A DNA stretch of 59,967 bases, taken from contig JBGQHV010000002.1 in NCBI GenBank assembly GCA_041498155.1, forward strand, positions 1-59,967, written 5' to 3'. The DNA is from DASTHG01 sp041498155. GTDB taxonomy: Bacteria; Gemmatimonadota; Gemmatimonadetes; Gemmatimonadales; GWC2-71-9. Position 1 is the first letter of the stretch. Each line of letters opens with the position of its first letter. A model generated the notes under the pieces. That model made no database searches. It had not been told where the DNA came from and saw only the letters and a program-made list of their open reading frames with translations. Positions 44,801 through 53,609 of this stretch are shown one piece after another. The position numbers were made by a program, and so were the translations under genes.

Positions 44801-47209
44801 ATGCACGATGTCCCGACGTACGATCCGGCCGCGGTGGAGGAGACCTGGCAGGCTCGCTGGGTCGAGCGCCACACCAACGAGCCCGACCTCGACCGGCCGG
44901 CGCGGCCGTTTTTCAATCTCATGATGTTCCCCTACCCGTCGGCCGAGGGCCTGCACGTGGGGAACATGTTCGCGTTCACCGGCGCCGACATCTTCGGGCG
45001 CTTCCAGCGGCTCCAGGGCCACGACGTGTTCGAGCCGATGGGCTTCGACGCGTTCGGCATCCACTCGGAGAACTACGCCCTCTCGGTCGGGACGCATCCC
45101 GGCAAGCTGATCCCGCGCAACATCGACACGTTCCGGCGCCAGCTGCGCCGCTTCGGCGGCATGTTCGACTGGCGGCACGAGCTGTCCACCACCGATCCCG
45201 CGTACTACAAGTGGACGCAGTGGCTCTTCCTGCAGCTCTTCAACGCGAAGCTCGCCTACAAGAAGCGCGCGGCGGTCAACTGGTGCCCCAAGGACAAGAC
45301 CGTGCTCGCCAACGAGCAGGTGATCAACGGCCGCTGCGAGCGCTGCGACACGCCGGTGGAGCAACGCTCTCTCGATCAGTGGTTCTTCAAGATCACCGAG
45401 TACGCCGAGCGTCTGCTCCGCAATCTCGACACCCTCGATTGGTCCGATTCCACGCTCGCACTACAGCGCAACTGGATCGGGAAGAGCGAAGGGGCGGAGC
45501 TCGTGTTCCGGACGCCGGCGGGCCAGGCGATCACGGTATTCACCACCCGGCCCGATACCGTGTTCGGCGCTACGTACCTCGTCCTCGCGCCGGAGCACCC
45601 GCTGGTAGAGGCCCTCACGGCGGCCGAGCAGCGCGCCGATGTGCGCGCCTACCAGCGCCAGGTGCAGTCCAAGGACGTCGTGTCGCGCCGCGTCGGCGAC
45701 CGGGAGAAGACCGGGGTGTTTCTCGGCTCCTACGCCCGCAATCCTGCCACCGGCGACGCGGTGCCGATCTGGATCGGCGACTACGTGCTGATGGAATACG
45801 GCACCGGCGCGATCATGGCGGTGCCGGCGCATGACGATCGCGACCACGAGTTCGCCACGCAGTTCAAGCTCCCGATCCGCCAGGTCGTGCGCGTCGAAGG
45901 GGAAACGCTTCCGTTTGTGTCCGAGGACGGATTGCTGATGAATTCGGGGCGATTCGACGGGCGGCCCTGCCGGGACGGCGGCAGGGAGATCGTGGCGTGG
46001 CTCGCCGCACAGCAGGTCGCGACGCCGCGGGTGCAGTATCGGCTGCACGACTGGTGCATCTCGCGCCAGCGCTACTGGGGGCCGCCGATTCCGATCATCT
46101 ATTGCGATCGCTGCGGGCCGGTCGGCGTGCCCGAGCGCGATCTCCCGGTGCTGTTGCCCCCGTTCGAGGATTTCCGCCCCGACGACAGCGGCGTGTCGCC
46201 GCTCGCGCGCCACACCGAGTGGTACAACGTGCCCTGCCCGCAGTGCAGCGCGCCGGGCCGGCGCGAGACCGACGTGTCCGATACGTTTCTCGACTCGTCG
46301 TGGTACTACCTGCGCTATCCGTCGACGGAGTTCGACGATCGGCCGTTCGACCCCGATCGCACTCGCACCTGGCTGCCGGTGACGACCTACATCGGCGGCA
46401 ACGAGCACGCCGTGCTGCATCTGCTCTACTCGCGCTTCATCACCATGGTGCTGAAGGACCAGGGGCGGGTGTCGTTCGAGGAGCCGTTCCCCAAACTCCG
46501 GGCGCACGGCCTCATCGTGAAGGACGGCGCGAAGATGTCGAAGTCACGCGGCAACGTCGTGATCCCCGATGCCTACATCAAGCAATGGGGCGCCGACACG
46601 TTCCGCATGTACCTGATGTTCCTGGGGCCGTTCCAGGAAGGCGGGGATTTCCGGGATGAGGGCATCACCGGCGTCCGCCGCTTTCTGGAAAAAGTATGGG
46701 CCCTCGCCCACGAGGCCGTCCGGACCGCTGACGGACGCCTGCCGGAAGCGGTCGAGCGCAAGCTGCACCAGACGATCCGCAAGGTGACCACGGATACGGC
46801 GACGCTCGGCTACAACACGGCGATCGCCGCCATGATGGAGTACGTGAACGTCATCCGGGAGCACGGGGCGGGGAGCCGGGGAGCGATGCGACCCCTCATT
46901 CTCATGCTCGCCCCCTACGCGCCGCACCTCGCCGAGGAGCTCTGGGTCTTGCTCGGCGGCACCGGCCGGTCGGTGTTCGACGAGCGCTGGCCTTCGTATG
47001 ACGAGCGGCTGGCTGAGGCAGGGGATGTGGAAATTGCGGTACAGGTGAACGGCAAGCTGCGCGCCCGCCTCGCGCTTCCCCGCGGCGCCTCGCAGGACGA
47101 CGTGGTCGCACGGGCGCTCGCCGAGGAGGGGGTGAAGAAGTTCGTGGACGGGAATCCGGTGAAGAAGGTCGTCTACGTGCAGGATCGGCTGGTGAACCTA
47201 GTCGTGTGA
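44801..47209 (+). CDS. leuS: Leucyl-tRNA synthetase
   Basis: An 802-residue class I synthetase charging tRNA-Leu. The signature HIGH motif is HVGN (AEGLHVGNMFAF) and KMSKS is exact (GAKMSKSRG). The editing domain (CP1) carries TTRPDTVFGATYLVLAPEHP and an Asp in the editing pocket (VPAHDDRD). CxxC-type zinc pairs occur (CERCD; CPQC). Length is normal. The ATG at 44801 is chosen over the in-frame ATG at 44756 because homology begins at MHDVPTYDPA and because the earlier one lies in the promoter region. It converges on the VIT1 gene after 4 nt. Confidence 0.97.
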   Translation: MHDVPTYDPAAVEETWQARWVERHTNEPDLDRPARPFFNLMMFPYPSAEGLHVGNMFAFTGADIFGRFQRLQGHDVFEPMGFDAFGIHSENYALSVGTHPGKLIPRNIDTFRRQLRRFGGMFDWRHELSTTDPAYYKWTQWLFLQLFNAKLAYKKRAAVNWCPKDKTVLANEQVINGRCERCDTPVEQRSLDQWFFKITEYAERLLRNLDTLDWSDSTLALQRNWIGKSEGAELVFRTPAGQAITVFTTRPDTVFGATYLVLAPEHPLVEALTAAEQRADVRAYQRQVQSKDVVSRRVGDREKTGVFLGSYARNPATGDAVPIWIGDYVLMEYGTGAIMAVPAHDDRDHEFATQFKLPIRQVVRVEGETLPFVSEDGLLMNSGRFDGRPCRDGGREIVAWLAAQQVATPRVQYRLHDWCISRQRYWGPPIPIIYCDRCGPVGVPERDLPVLLPPFEDFRPDDSGVSPLARHTEWYNVPCPQCSAPGRRETDVSDTFLDSSWYYLRYPSTEFDDRPFDPDRTRTWLPVTTYIGGNEHAVLHLLYSRFITMVLKDQGRVSFEEPFPKLRAHGLIVKDGAKMSKSRGNVVIPDAYIKQWGADTFRMYLMFLGPFQEGGDFRDEGITGVRRFLEKVWALAHEAVRTADGRLPEAVERKLHQTIRKVTTDTATLGYNTAIAAMMEYVNVIREHGAGSRGAMRPLILMLAPYAPHLAEELWVLLGGTGRSVFDERWPSYDERLAEAGDVEIAVQVNGKLRARLALPRGASQDDVVARALAEEGVKKFVDGNPVKKVVYVQDRLVNLVV

Positions 47210-47213
47210 ACGA

Positions 47214-48332
47214 TCAGAGCAGCTTCGCCACCAGGCCCCCGACGAAGTACCCGACCGCCGCTACGCCCAGTCCCACCACAAACATGTCGATGCCGCTCCG
47301 GAACACCCCCCGGCCGGTGAAAAAGCTGCGGGCGCCGCCCACCGCGAAGTGCGAGGCCATCGCCACCCCGAACGCCGTCCATGCCGCCGCCCGCCCCGAG
47401 AGCACGAGGAACGGGGCCACCGGGATGAACGCGCCGACGGCCGTGGCGACGCCGGTCACCCAGCCCTCCCGCAGCGGGGTGCTGCGCGCCTCGCCGATCT
47501 TCAGCTCTTCACGCACGCTCTCCTCCAGCGCGCGGGCCGGATCGCGCATCACCTGGGCCGCCATTTGCCGCGCCCGGTCTTCCTCGATCCCCTTGGCCTC
47601 GTAGACCAACGCCAGCTCCTCGGCTTCGACCTCGGGCATCAGCCGGATCTCTTCCTTTTCCATGGCGATTTCGTGGGCGTATACCTCTTGCTCGCTCTTC
47701 GCCGCGAGGTAGCCGGACGATCCCATAGAGAGCGCGTCGGCGATCATCCCCGCGACTCCGGAGATCAACACGACGTGCGGCGCGGCGGCGGCGCCGATCA
47801 TACCCGCGACCAGGCCAAAATTGGCGGTGAGGCCGTCGTTGAATCCGTAGACCACATTGCGCAGGAACCCACCCGATCCGGTCTGATGCCACGGCTCGGC
47901 GCTGCCGCCGCCGTCGACGAGGCCGGCGAGCGTCCCCGCGTGCTCCGCCGATTCCTTGGCGAGGGTCAACGACACCGCGCGGGCGGCTTCACCCGAGGAG
48001 TCCCGGTGCAGGTCGATGTAGCCCTTCACCTCGCGCCCTTCTTCCCGCAGCAACAGCGGCAGCAGGTAGCCCGGCCCGAAGCGCCGCCCGAGCCAGGCCA
48101 TCACCCGGGCGTTCAGCGACGGCGGGGAGCCGCCGGCGGCCACCGGATGCCCCTGGTCGCCGAGCAGCGTGGCCCAGAGCTCGGTATGGCGCCGCTCGAC
48201 GGCAGCCAGTTTCTCGTAGGTGGAGCGTTTCTTGGGGTCGGGTTCGACGCTCGCCAGAACCGTATAGAGGAAGGCGGCGTCGGATTCGTCGCGATAGTGA
48301 TGGAGCCAGGTCTTGAGCTCAGGGGACGGCAT
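47214..48332 (-). CDS. Ferritin-like/VIT1-CCC1 fusion, iron/manganese transporter
   Basis: A 372-residue protein. The N-terminal part (1-140) is a ferritin-like bundle with metal Glu/His residues (YRDESDAAF, AAVERRHTELW, ESAEHAG). It is followed by the CCC1/VIT1 membrane domain with about five helices (GFNDGLTANFGLVAGMIGA at TM1; FIPVAPFLVL; VVGLGVAAVGYF). Such fusions (MbfA-type) export or store Fe2+ or Mn2+. The cytosolic ferritin-like part probably senses iron. ATG 48332 is the best start. Confidence 0.92.
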   Translation of the reverse strand: MPSPELKTWLHHYRDESDAAFLYTVLASVEPDPKKRSTYEKLAAVERRHTELWATLLGDQGHPVAAGGSPPSLNARVMAWLGRRFGPGYLLPLLLREEGREVKGYIDLHRDSSGEAARAVSLTLAKESAEHAGTLAGLVDGGGSAEPWHQTGSGGFLRNVVYGFNDGLTANFGLVAGMIGAAAAPHVVLISGVAGMIADALSMGSSGYLAAKSEQEVYAHEIAMEKEEIRLMPEVEAEELALVYEAKGIEEDRARQMAAQVMRDPARALEESVREELKIGEARSTPLREGWVTGVATAVGAFIPVAPFLVLSGRAAAWTAFGVAMASHFAVGGARSFFTGRGVFRSGIDMFVVGLGVAAVGYFVGGLVAKLL

Positions 48333-48384
48333 GGTCTGGAAGATAGAGCTTCGGAGCCTAACCTCCAAGTACATAACTATTTAG

Positions 48385-48479
48385 GTGCGCCGTGCACGGT
48401 GCGCGGTATTATTCGGCCCCTGGCGGGTCACCGGCTCCGGATGGTGAATGCGAGCCGCCGAAAACCGCGCACGGCGCAC
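48385..48479. repeat. Inverted-repeat element upstream of the sigma gene
   Basis: GTGCGCCGTGC (48385-48395) pairs with GCACGGCGCAC (48469-48479). Inside, GCGGTATTATTCGG pairs imperfectly with CCGAAAACCGC. It sits in the 203-nt gap between the divergent VIT1 (start 48332) and sigma (start 48536) genes. It is a regulatory or palindromic intergenic element of unknown role; apart from it I see nothing in this gap. Confidence 0.45.
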
Positions 48480-48535
48480 TGCGTACGGTGTTGCTGCGAC
48501 CTTTCCCGGCGAGCCGGCATCATTAACAACGACCG

Positions 48536-49072
48536 ATGACGCTCTCTCTGACCGTCCCCGACATCCTGGTAGCGCGCGCCAAGGCCGGAGATCTGGAGGC
48601 CCTCGAGGGGTTGTTTCGCGCCTTCGAGACCCCGGTCTACAACCTCGCCCGTCGCATCTGCCGCGCTCCCGAGGACGCCGAGGACGTGGTGCAGGAGACG
48701 TTTCTCGAGGTGGTGAAGAGCATCCGCCACTACCGGGGAGAAGGGCATCTGTGGGGCTGGATCCGCCAGATCGCGTCGTCGAAGGCGCTGATGCGGTTGC
48801 GTCGTGACAAGCTGCGCGCCACCGACGAGCTGATCGACGAGACGGCCGGGTCGCCGCCCGCGAGTATCGGAGCGCGGATCGATCTGGAGCGCGCCTTCAC
48901 GCAGCTCTCCGAGACCTCGCGGGCGGTGGTGTGGCTGCATGACGTGGAAGGCTTCACACACGAGGAGATTGCCGAACAGATGGGCAGAACCGTGAGTTTT
49001 TCGAAATCCCAGCTGGCCCGGGCGCACGCGCGCCTGCGGCGCCTGCTGGTGGCTGAGCCGGAGGTGCCATGA
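48536..49072 (+). CDS. ECF-family RNA polymerase sigma factor
   Basis: A 178-residue sigma-70-type regulator. Region 2 (about 12-85) has the -10-binding helix DAEDVVQETFLEV and GWIRQIASSKALMRLRR. Region 4 (about 110-170) has a helix-turn-helix, HEEIAEQMGRTVSFSKSQLAR. No extended C-terminal domain. It is coupled (ATGA) to the zinc-finger anti-sigma gene, so it is held inactive until a cell-envelope or redox signal. The start has no visible Shine-Dalgarno. The nearby targets would be genes with its own promoter motif, not determinable here. Confidence 0.94.
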   Translation: MTLSLTVPDILVARAKAGDLEALEGLFRAFETPVYNLARRICRAPEDAEDVVQETFLEVVKSIRHYRGEGHLWGWIRQIASSKALMRLRRDKLRATDELIDETAGSPPASIGARIDLERAFTQLSETSRAVVWLHDVEGFTHEEIAEQMGRTVSFSKSQLARAHARLRRLLVAEPEVP

Positions 49073-49650
49073 CGATGCATTGCACGATGGACGACCTGGT
49101 GGCGGTGCGCGACGGCGAAGGGTCCGTCTGGGCGCGCCGGCACGTAGAGGAATGCGGCGCCTGCCGCGGTGAGATGGACGCGTTGTACCAGCGGGTGGCG
49201 CAGCTGAAGGCGCTGCCCGCATTGCGGCCGCCGCGCGATCGCTGGCCGATGGTGCGCGACGTGATCGCGGCCGAGCGGACGCAGCGCCGCCGTCGCTGGA
49301 CCCGGACGAGCCTGGCGCTCGCCGCGGCGTTCGCGGGGGTCATGGTGCTGCTGCCGTTGATGCATGGCCGGGCGTACGCCGACGAGCTGGCCCAGGCCAA
49401 GCAGCAGTCGGCGCAGCTGGAGGGAAGGCTGCAGGACTACGATCCGGAGGGGCGGGTGATGAGCGGCCGTGAGGCCGATCTTACCTCCCGGCTGGAAGAT
49501 CAGATCGCGGCGCTGGATGGGCAGCTCGCCCAGCTGGGCGATCGCGCCAAGCAGGAATCGCAGCTGGTGGATTTGTGGAAGCAGCGGGTGGACTTGATGC
49601 AGCAGCTCGTGCAGGTGCGGGTGACCCGTGCCAATTACGTGGGCCTCTAA
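49069..49650 (+). CDS. Zinc-finger (ZAS) transmembrane anti-sigma factor
   Basis: A 193-residue protein. A cytosolic zinc-binding anti-sigma motif H-x3-C-x2-C (HVEECGAC, about residues 25-32) is followed by one membrane helix (about 77-97) and a periplasmic coiled coil of about 85 residues rich in Gln, Leu and Asp (QLEGRLQDYDPEG; ALDGQLAQLGDRAK). It binds the preceding ECF sigma factor. The coiled coil may be a sensing or oligomerisation part. It precedes the PDZ protein by 23 nt, with a good GGAGAGGG ribosome-binding site between. Confidence 0.9.
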   Translation: MTMHCTMDDLVAVRDGEGSVWARRHVEECGACRGEMDALYQRVAQLKALPALRPPRDRWPMVRDVIAAERTQRRRRWTRTSLALAAAFAGVMVLLPLMHGRAYADELAQAKQQSAQLEGRLQDYDPEGRVMSGREADLTSRLEDQIAALDGQLAQLGDRAKQESQLVDLWKQRVDLMQQLVQVRVTRANYVGL

Positions 49651-49673
49651 CGGCCCGTGAGGAGAGGGAAATC

Positions 49674-50660
49674 ATGATTCGCAAATGGATCATCGCCGCG
49701 GTGCTGGTCGCCGGGATCGCCCCGGTGGCGCTGGCCGCTCAGACCCCCCGTCCGCGGCGGGCTCCGCGGGCGGAGAACCGGGGGTTCGCGTTTACCTACA
49801 ACGGCAATCGCGCCCGCATCGGCGTCCTGGTGAACCGTGAGGCCAACACCGAGACCGACAAACTCGGCGCCAAGATCGACGCGGTCACGCCGGGCGGGCC
49901 CGCGGACAAGGCCGGCCTCAAGGCGGGCGACATCATCACGAAGTTCAACGGCACGTCGCTGGCCGGTGCGAGCGCCGACGATGAAGACGAATCGGGCCCC
50001 GGCGGCAAGCTCGTGGAGCTGGTGGGGGATCTCGATCCCGGCGACTCGGTGCAGGTGGAATACCGCCGCGGCACCGAGACGAAGACGGCGACCCTCGTGA
50101 CCGAAGCGCAGGAAGGCCCCTTCACCGGGCGCCTCCCTTCGGTTGGCGCATTCGAGATGCCGCGGAGCCCCATGCCCTTCGTGTTTTCCGAAGGCGAAGG
50201 TGGCATGTCCATGTGCATGGGCGATGCCTGGTGCGAACTCGACCTGGTGACGCTGAATTCGGATCTCGGCGACTATTTCGGATCGAAGGACGGCGTGCTG
50301 GTGGTCAAGGCACCCGCCGATTCCGCGCTGCCCCTGAAGGGCGGCGACGTGATCCTCTCGATCGGCGGCCGCAAGCCGACGTCACCCGCGCACGCCATGC
50401 GGATCCTGCGCTCCTACGAGGCGGGGGAGACGGTCTCGATCGAAATCATGCGGCATCAGCGGCGACAGACGCTGTCCTGGACCGTGCCGCAGCCGGAAGG
50501 TGGCTGGCGTCGGATGCGCGCCCCGCGCGGTGAGCACGGCGAGCAGAGCTTCTGGCGTGTGCCGGAGGAAGCGCGCGAGCGCGCCTTGGAGGGCATGGAG
50601 AGCCGCCTCGACGCGATGCGGCAACGGATGAAAGTCCGGTTGCGGCAAGTCGAGATCTGA
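49674..50660 (+). CDS. Secreted protein with two PDZ domains
   Basis: A 328-residue exported protein (signal ALAA|Q). PDZ-1 (about 45-145) has VTPGGPADKAGLKAGDIITKFNG, here split as GGPADKAGLKAGD then IITKF. PDZ-2 (about 195-275) has DSALPLKGGDVILSIGG. Two Cys sit between (CMGDAWC). The C-terminal 50 residues are basic and helical. No protease domain is present, so it is a peptide-binding sensor or adaptor. Its place right after a sigma/anti-sigma pair suggests it detects misfolded envelope proteins or regulates anti-sigma turnover. It ends at a perfect intrinsic terminator. Confidence 0.85.
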   Translation: MIRKWIIAAVLVAGIAPVALAAQTPRPRRAPRAENRGFAFTYNGNRARIGVLVNREANTETDKLGAKIDAVTPGGPADKAGLKAGDIITKFNGTSLAGASADDEDESGPGGKLVELVGDLDPGDSVQVEYRRGTETKTATLVTEAQEGPFTGRLPSVGAFEMPRSPMPFVFSEGEGGMSMCMGDAWCELDLVTLNSDLGDYFGSKDGVLVVKAPADSALPLKGGDVILSIGGRKPTSPAHAMRILRSYEAGETVSIEIMRHQRRQTLSWTVPQPEGGWRRMRAPRGEHGEQSFWRVPEEARERALEGMESRLDAMRQRMKVRLRQVEI

Positions 50661-50676
50661 GCACGGACCGAGGCTG

Positions 50677-50713
50677 GGAGCACGGAGCGTAACTGCTCCG
50701 TGCTCCTTTTTTT
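50677..50713 (+). terminator. Rho-independent terminator of the sigma/anti-sigma/PDZ operon
   Basis: GGAGCACGGAGC (50677-50688) pairs perfectly with GCTCCGTGCTCC (50695-50706) around a 6-nt loop, and is followed at once by seven T residues. It is the clearest intrinsic terminator in the window. It also ends close to the convergent M14 gene (stop at 50714). Confidence 0.9.
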
Positions 50714-53398
50714 CTAGCGCCGCCTCGGCCCGATCAGGATCGCGTTCGTCACGAGGCGCGCCGTCCCGCGCCAGAAGGCGCGAAACAGCGGATCGCCGAG
50801 GAACAGCACCACCCGGCCGTCGCCCTGGTTCTCGACCACCGCCCACGCCGTTCCCTTGAGCAGTCGCTCGGTATTGTCCGGCCAGGTGAACCCCGAGAGC
50901 GTCAGCGAATCCCCCGTGAACACCACCGGGTTGGCGCCCTTCCGCGACAGCTTCCAGAAGGTCGAGCCATCCAGGTAGACGGGCAGCTGGTCCTGCTCGT
51001 ATCCGAGCGTCAGCCACTGCGTCCGGTCGAGCGTCGCACGGAAAATCGAGCCGGGGAGCCATTCTGGCCGCTCGCGCGGCGGTGCCGTGGGCGATTCGAT
51101 CGGGGGCGCGTCGGCCTGAACGGTGCTGTCCGCCTTGCCGCTGTCGGCGCCTACCGTGGCGATGGTCGAGAATCCCACGTCCTTGTCCGCGGCGAAGTCG
51201 CCCGCGCCGCCGATGCCGATCAGCACGCCCCCCGACTGCACCCAGGCCTTCAGCTTGGCCACGCCGCCGTCACCCAGCTGGCGTTTCATCCGGCCGCCTG
51301 ACCCGTCGGGCAGTACGATCACGTTGAAGTCGTGCAGGTCGTCCATGTTGCCGATGGCGCTCAGCGCGACAGGCGTGAATGACGCGCCGAGGTCGCGGGT
51401 CAGAAAGTGCCACACCCAGCCATAGCTCGTCTCCGAGATCCCGTCCCCCGCGGCGACGAGGATCTTGGGCGGCGCGAGGCTCGTGACCGCGTCGGAGCCG
51501 GTCCCGGTATTGCCCGTGTCAGCGAAGGCGCTCTGCACGGCGGTCACCGGCACACCGAGCGGCGCGGCGAGGGCGCCGATGCGCTCGGCCAGCGACGCGG
51601 GGTTCCGTTGCAGGCGGGCGACGAAGGTCCCGCGCGGGAACGTCCGGCCATCGGCGACCAGCGGGTGCAGCGCCACCGCGACGTTGAACCCTTCCTGCTC
51701 GAGCGCGAGCGCCAGCCGCGCGGCGCCGAGGTTGTCGTTGGGGAACACATAGGCGGAGCGGGCCGCGCCCGGCACCGGCGGGGGAGGGAGCACGGTGTCG
51801 GTCACCGCTTGGCCGCCCAATGGCGCGGCGTCTTCGGTCCAGTACGCCTCGACGTTGAAGGTGTAGGGCAGAGACCAAGCCGTGACGTCGTAGAAGCCGT
51901 AATCGTCCTTGTCGGCTTCCTCGCCGCGCCGGCGATTGCGGTGGAAGCGCTCCACCTGATCCTGGACGAACGGCCGTTCCAGCACGGCATTCGGCTCGAG
52001 CAGCGCCTTGGCGAGTCGGCGCTGCGGCTGCGCGAGGTCCACCACGTAGCTGCCCGCCGGAAACGTCCGGCGTCCCGCCGCGCCGCCCATGTAGGCGTGC
52101 GCGAGGGCAGCACCGGCGGGTTGCGCCAGGCGGGTCACCTCGATGCCGTTGTGCAGCAGCAATCCCACGACGTGCGCGGCCATGCGGGGGTCGGTGCCGG
52201 GCACCAGCACGATGCGCTTCATCCGGTCGGTCGCGGCCTCGTCCATCGCCGACTTCCGGAACGCATAGTAGTCCTGCAGGCGCTCGCGGCGGTTCTGCGC
52301 CGCGGTCTCGAGCGTGGCGAGCGATGCGATGAAGTGGTGGGCGATGCCGTCGCGAAACGTCGTGATGGTGCCGTCGTCCCGGCGGATGTTGAACTGCGGC
52401 CCGCCGTCGGTCTCGTAGGTCATCCCGGTCGCGCCCTGAAACGTGGTCCACTCGTCCCAGTAGCCGACGTAGAAGAAATCGAACACCCCGCGGACAAAGT
52501 ATTGCCAGCCGTACCGGTCGAACGCGGCCGCATTGCCGCGGCCGAACACCTCGAACCAGTGCGGCGCCTGGGCGGGCAGATTCTGATTCACCGCCGGGGC
52601 CACCGGCGGGAAAAAGAACGTCTGCGTCGTCGAATGGTGGTCCACGAACACCTGCGGGTGCCACCGCAGGATTCCGTCCATCATGATGCGCGCCTCGGGC
52701 TGGCTCTGCGCCACCAGATCGCGGTTCATGTCGAACCGGAAGTGATTGTATCGCCCGGTGATGCTCCAGGGCTCGTTCTGCTCGAACGCCCACGGGTTGT
52801 CGGCGCCGACGGCGACCGAGTTGTACCAGGCGGCGAACCGCTCGTGGCCATCGGGGTTGGCGGACGGGTTGAGCACCAGGACGACGTTCTTCAGGATGTC
52901 GTGCGTCACCGAGTCGTCGCCGGCCAGCATCTGATAGGCGACCTGCAGCGCCGCCTCGAATCCCGCCGGCTCGTCCCCGTGCACCGAGTACTGAAACAAC
53001 ACGACGACCGGCTCGGCCGCCGCGATCGCGGTCGCGCGGGCGAGGCTCGTCTTGCGGGGATCGGTCAGCTCGGTGACGGCGTCACGGATCGCGTCGAGGC
53101 GCGCCAGGTTGGCGGGATCGGAGATCACGAGCACGCGATACGGACGGTGCTCCACCGTGTAACCCCACGTCTCGGCGCGGGCACGATCGGGGGCCGTGGC
53201 GAGCAGCGTGTCGAGATAGCGCTGCATCACCGCGTACATCGTCTGTTGCTCGCCGGCGCGGTATCCGGTGATCACTTCCGGACGCGGCACGGCGGGCCGG
53301 TAGGGCCCCCGCGCGTAAAAGTCGAAACCCTGAGCCCCGAGGACGGGGGCGCAGAGCAACAATCCCGAGAGCAGTCGCATCGATCGCATGATGGCCAC
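50714..53398 (-). CDS. Secreted M14 zinc carboxypeptidase-family protein
   Basis: An 894-residue exported protein (signal VLGA|Q). The M14 domain (about 50-400) has the zinc motif H-x-x-E in YSVHGDEPAG, the third ligand His in FVDHHS, and a likely catalytic Glu in MTYETDGG. A C-terminal region (about 640-790) resembles a class I glutamine-amidotransferase-like alpha/beta fold (NVIVLPDGSGG, GGVLIGIGG). It probably trims C-terminal residues of peptides outside the cell. An internal ATG (53389) could be the true start. Divergent from the PadR operon. Confidence 0.86.
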   Translation of the reverse strand: MAIMRSMRLLSGLLLCAPVLGAQGFDFYARGPYRPAVPRPEVITGYRAGEQQTMYAVMQRYLDTLLATAPDRARAETWGYTVEHRPYRVLVISDPANLARLDAIRDAVTELTDPRKTSLARATAIAAAEPVVVLFQYSVHGDEPAGFEAALQVAYQMLAGDDSVTHDILKNVVLVLNPSANPDGHERFAAWYNSVAVGADNPWAFEQNEPWSITGRYNHFRFDMNRDLVAQSQPEARIMMDGILRWHPQVFVDHHSTTQTFFFPPVAPAVNQNLPAQAPHWFEVFGRGNAAAFDRYGWQYFVRGVFDFFYVGYWDEWTTFQGATGMTYETDGGPQFNIRRDDGTITTFRDGIAHHFIASLATLETAAQNRRERLQDYYAFRKSAMDEAATDRMKRIVLVPGTDPRMAAHVVGLLLHNGIEVTRLAQPAGAALAHAYMGGAAGRRTFPAGSYVVDLAQPQRRLAKALLEPNAVLERPFVQDQVERFHRNRRRGEEADKDDYGFYDVTAWSLPYTFNVEAYWTEDAAPLGGQAVTDTVLPPPPVPGAARSAYVFPNDNLGAARLALALEQEGFNVAVALHPLVADGRTFPRGTFVARLQRNPASLAERIGALAAPLGVPVTAVQSAFADTGNTGTGSDAVTSLAPPKILVAAGDGISETSYGWVWHFLTRDLGASFTPVALSAIGNMDDLHDFNVIVLPDGSGGRMKRQLGDGGVAKLKAWVQSGGVLIGIGGAGDFAADKDVGFSTIATVGADSGKADSTVQADAPPIESPTAPPRERPEWLPGSIFRATLDRTQWLTLGYEQDQLPVYLDGSTFWKLSRKGANPVVFTGDSLTLSGFTWPDNTERLLKGTAWAVVENQGDGRVVLFLGDPLFRAFWRGTARLVTNAILIGPRRR

Positions 53399-53497
53399 GA
53401 GTTGAGGAAGTGATCGAATCCAGCAGCGCGGGCTGAATGTACCCGCCCGGAATGGTCACGCAACTGTAATATTTTGAGCGAGTTGGCTCCTGTGCAC

Positions 53498-53524
53498 TTG
53501 ACGATCGTGAAACCAAGATATAAC
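53498..53524 (+). promoter_or_regulatory. Candidate promoter of the PadR operon
   Basis: TTGACG (53498-53503) and TATAAC (53519-53524) with a 15-nt spacer, shorter than usual. It lies immediately upstream of three tandem 12-bp repeats. GGAGG sits a short distance before the PadR ATG. Confidence 0.45.
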
Positions 53525-53534
53525 GTGCCCACGT

Positions 53535-53570
53535 ATCGTACGTAGCATCGTACGTAGCATCGTACGTAGC
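53535..53570. repeat. Three tandem 12-bp repeats, candidate PadR operator
   Basis: Three exact copies of ATCGTACGTAGC in a row (53535-53546, 53547-53558, 53559-53570), each with an internal palindrome GTAC/TACGTA. They lie between the candidate promoter and the PadR gene, where an autoregulator would bind. The period (12 bp) is slightly more than one helical turn. Confidence 0.6.
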
Positions 53571-53609
53571 ATCTCAAGACATATCGAGAATCGTCGAACG
53601 GAGGATCGC

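Noticed and set aside
53535..53570. A CRISPR array
   Set aside because: The 12-bp units are contiguous, with no spacers and no cas genes.
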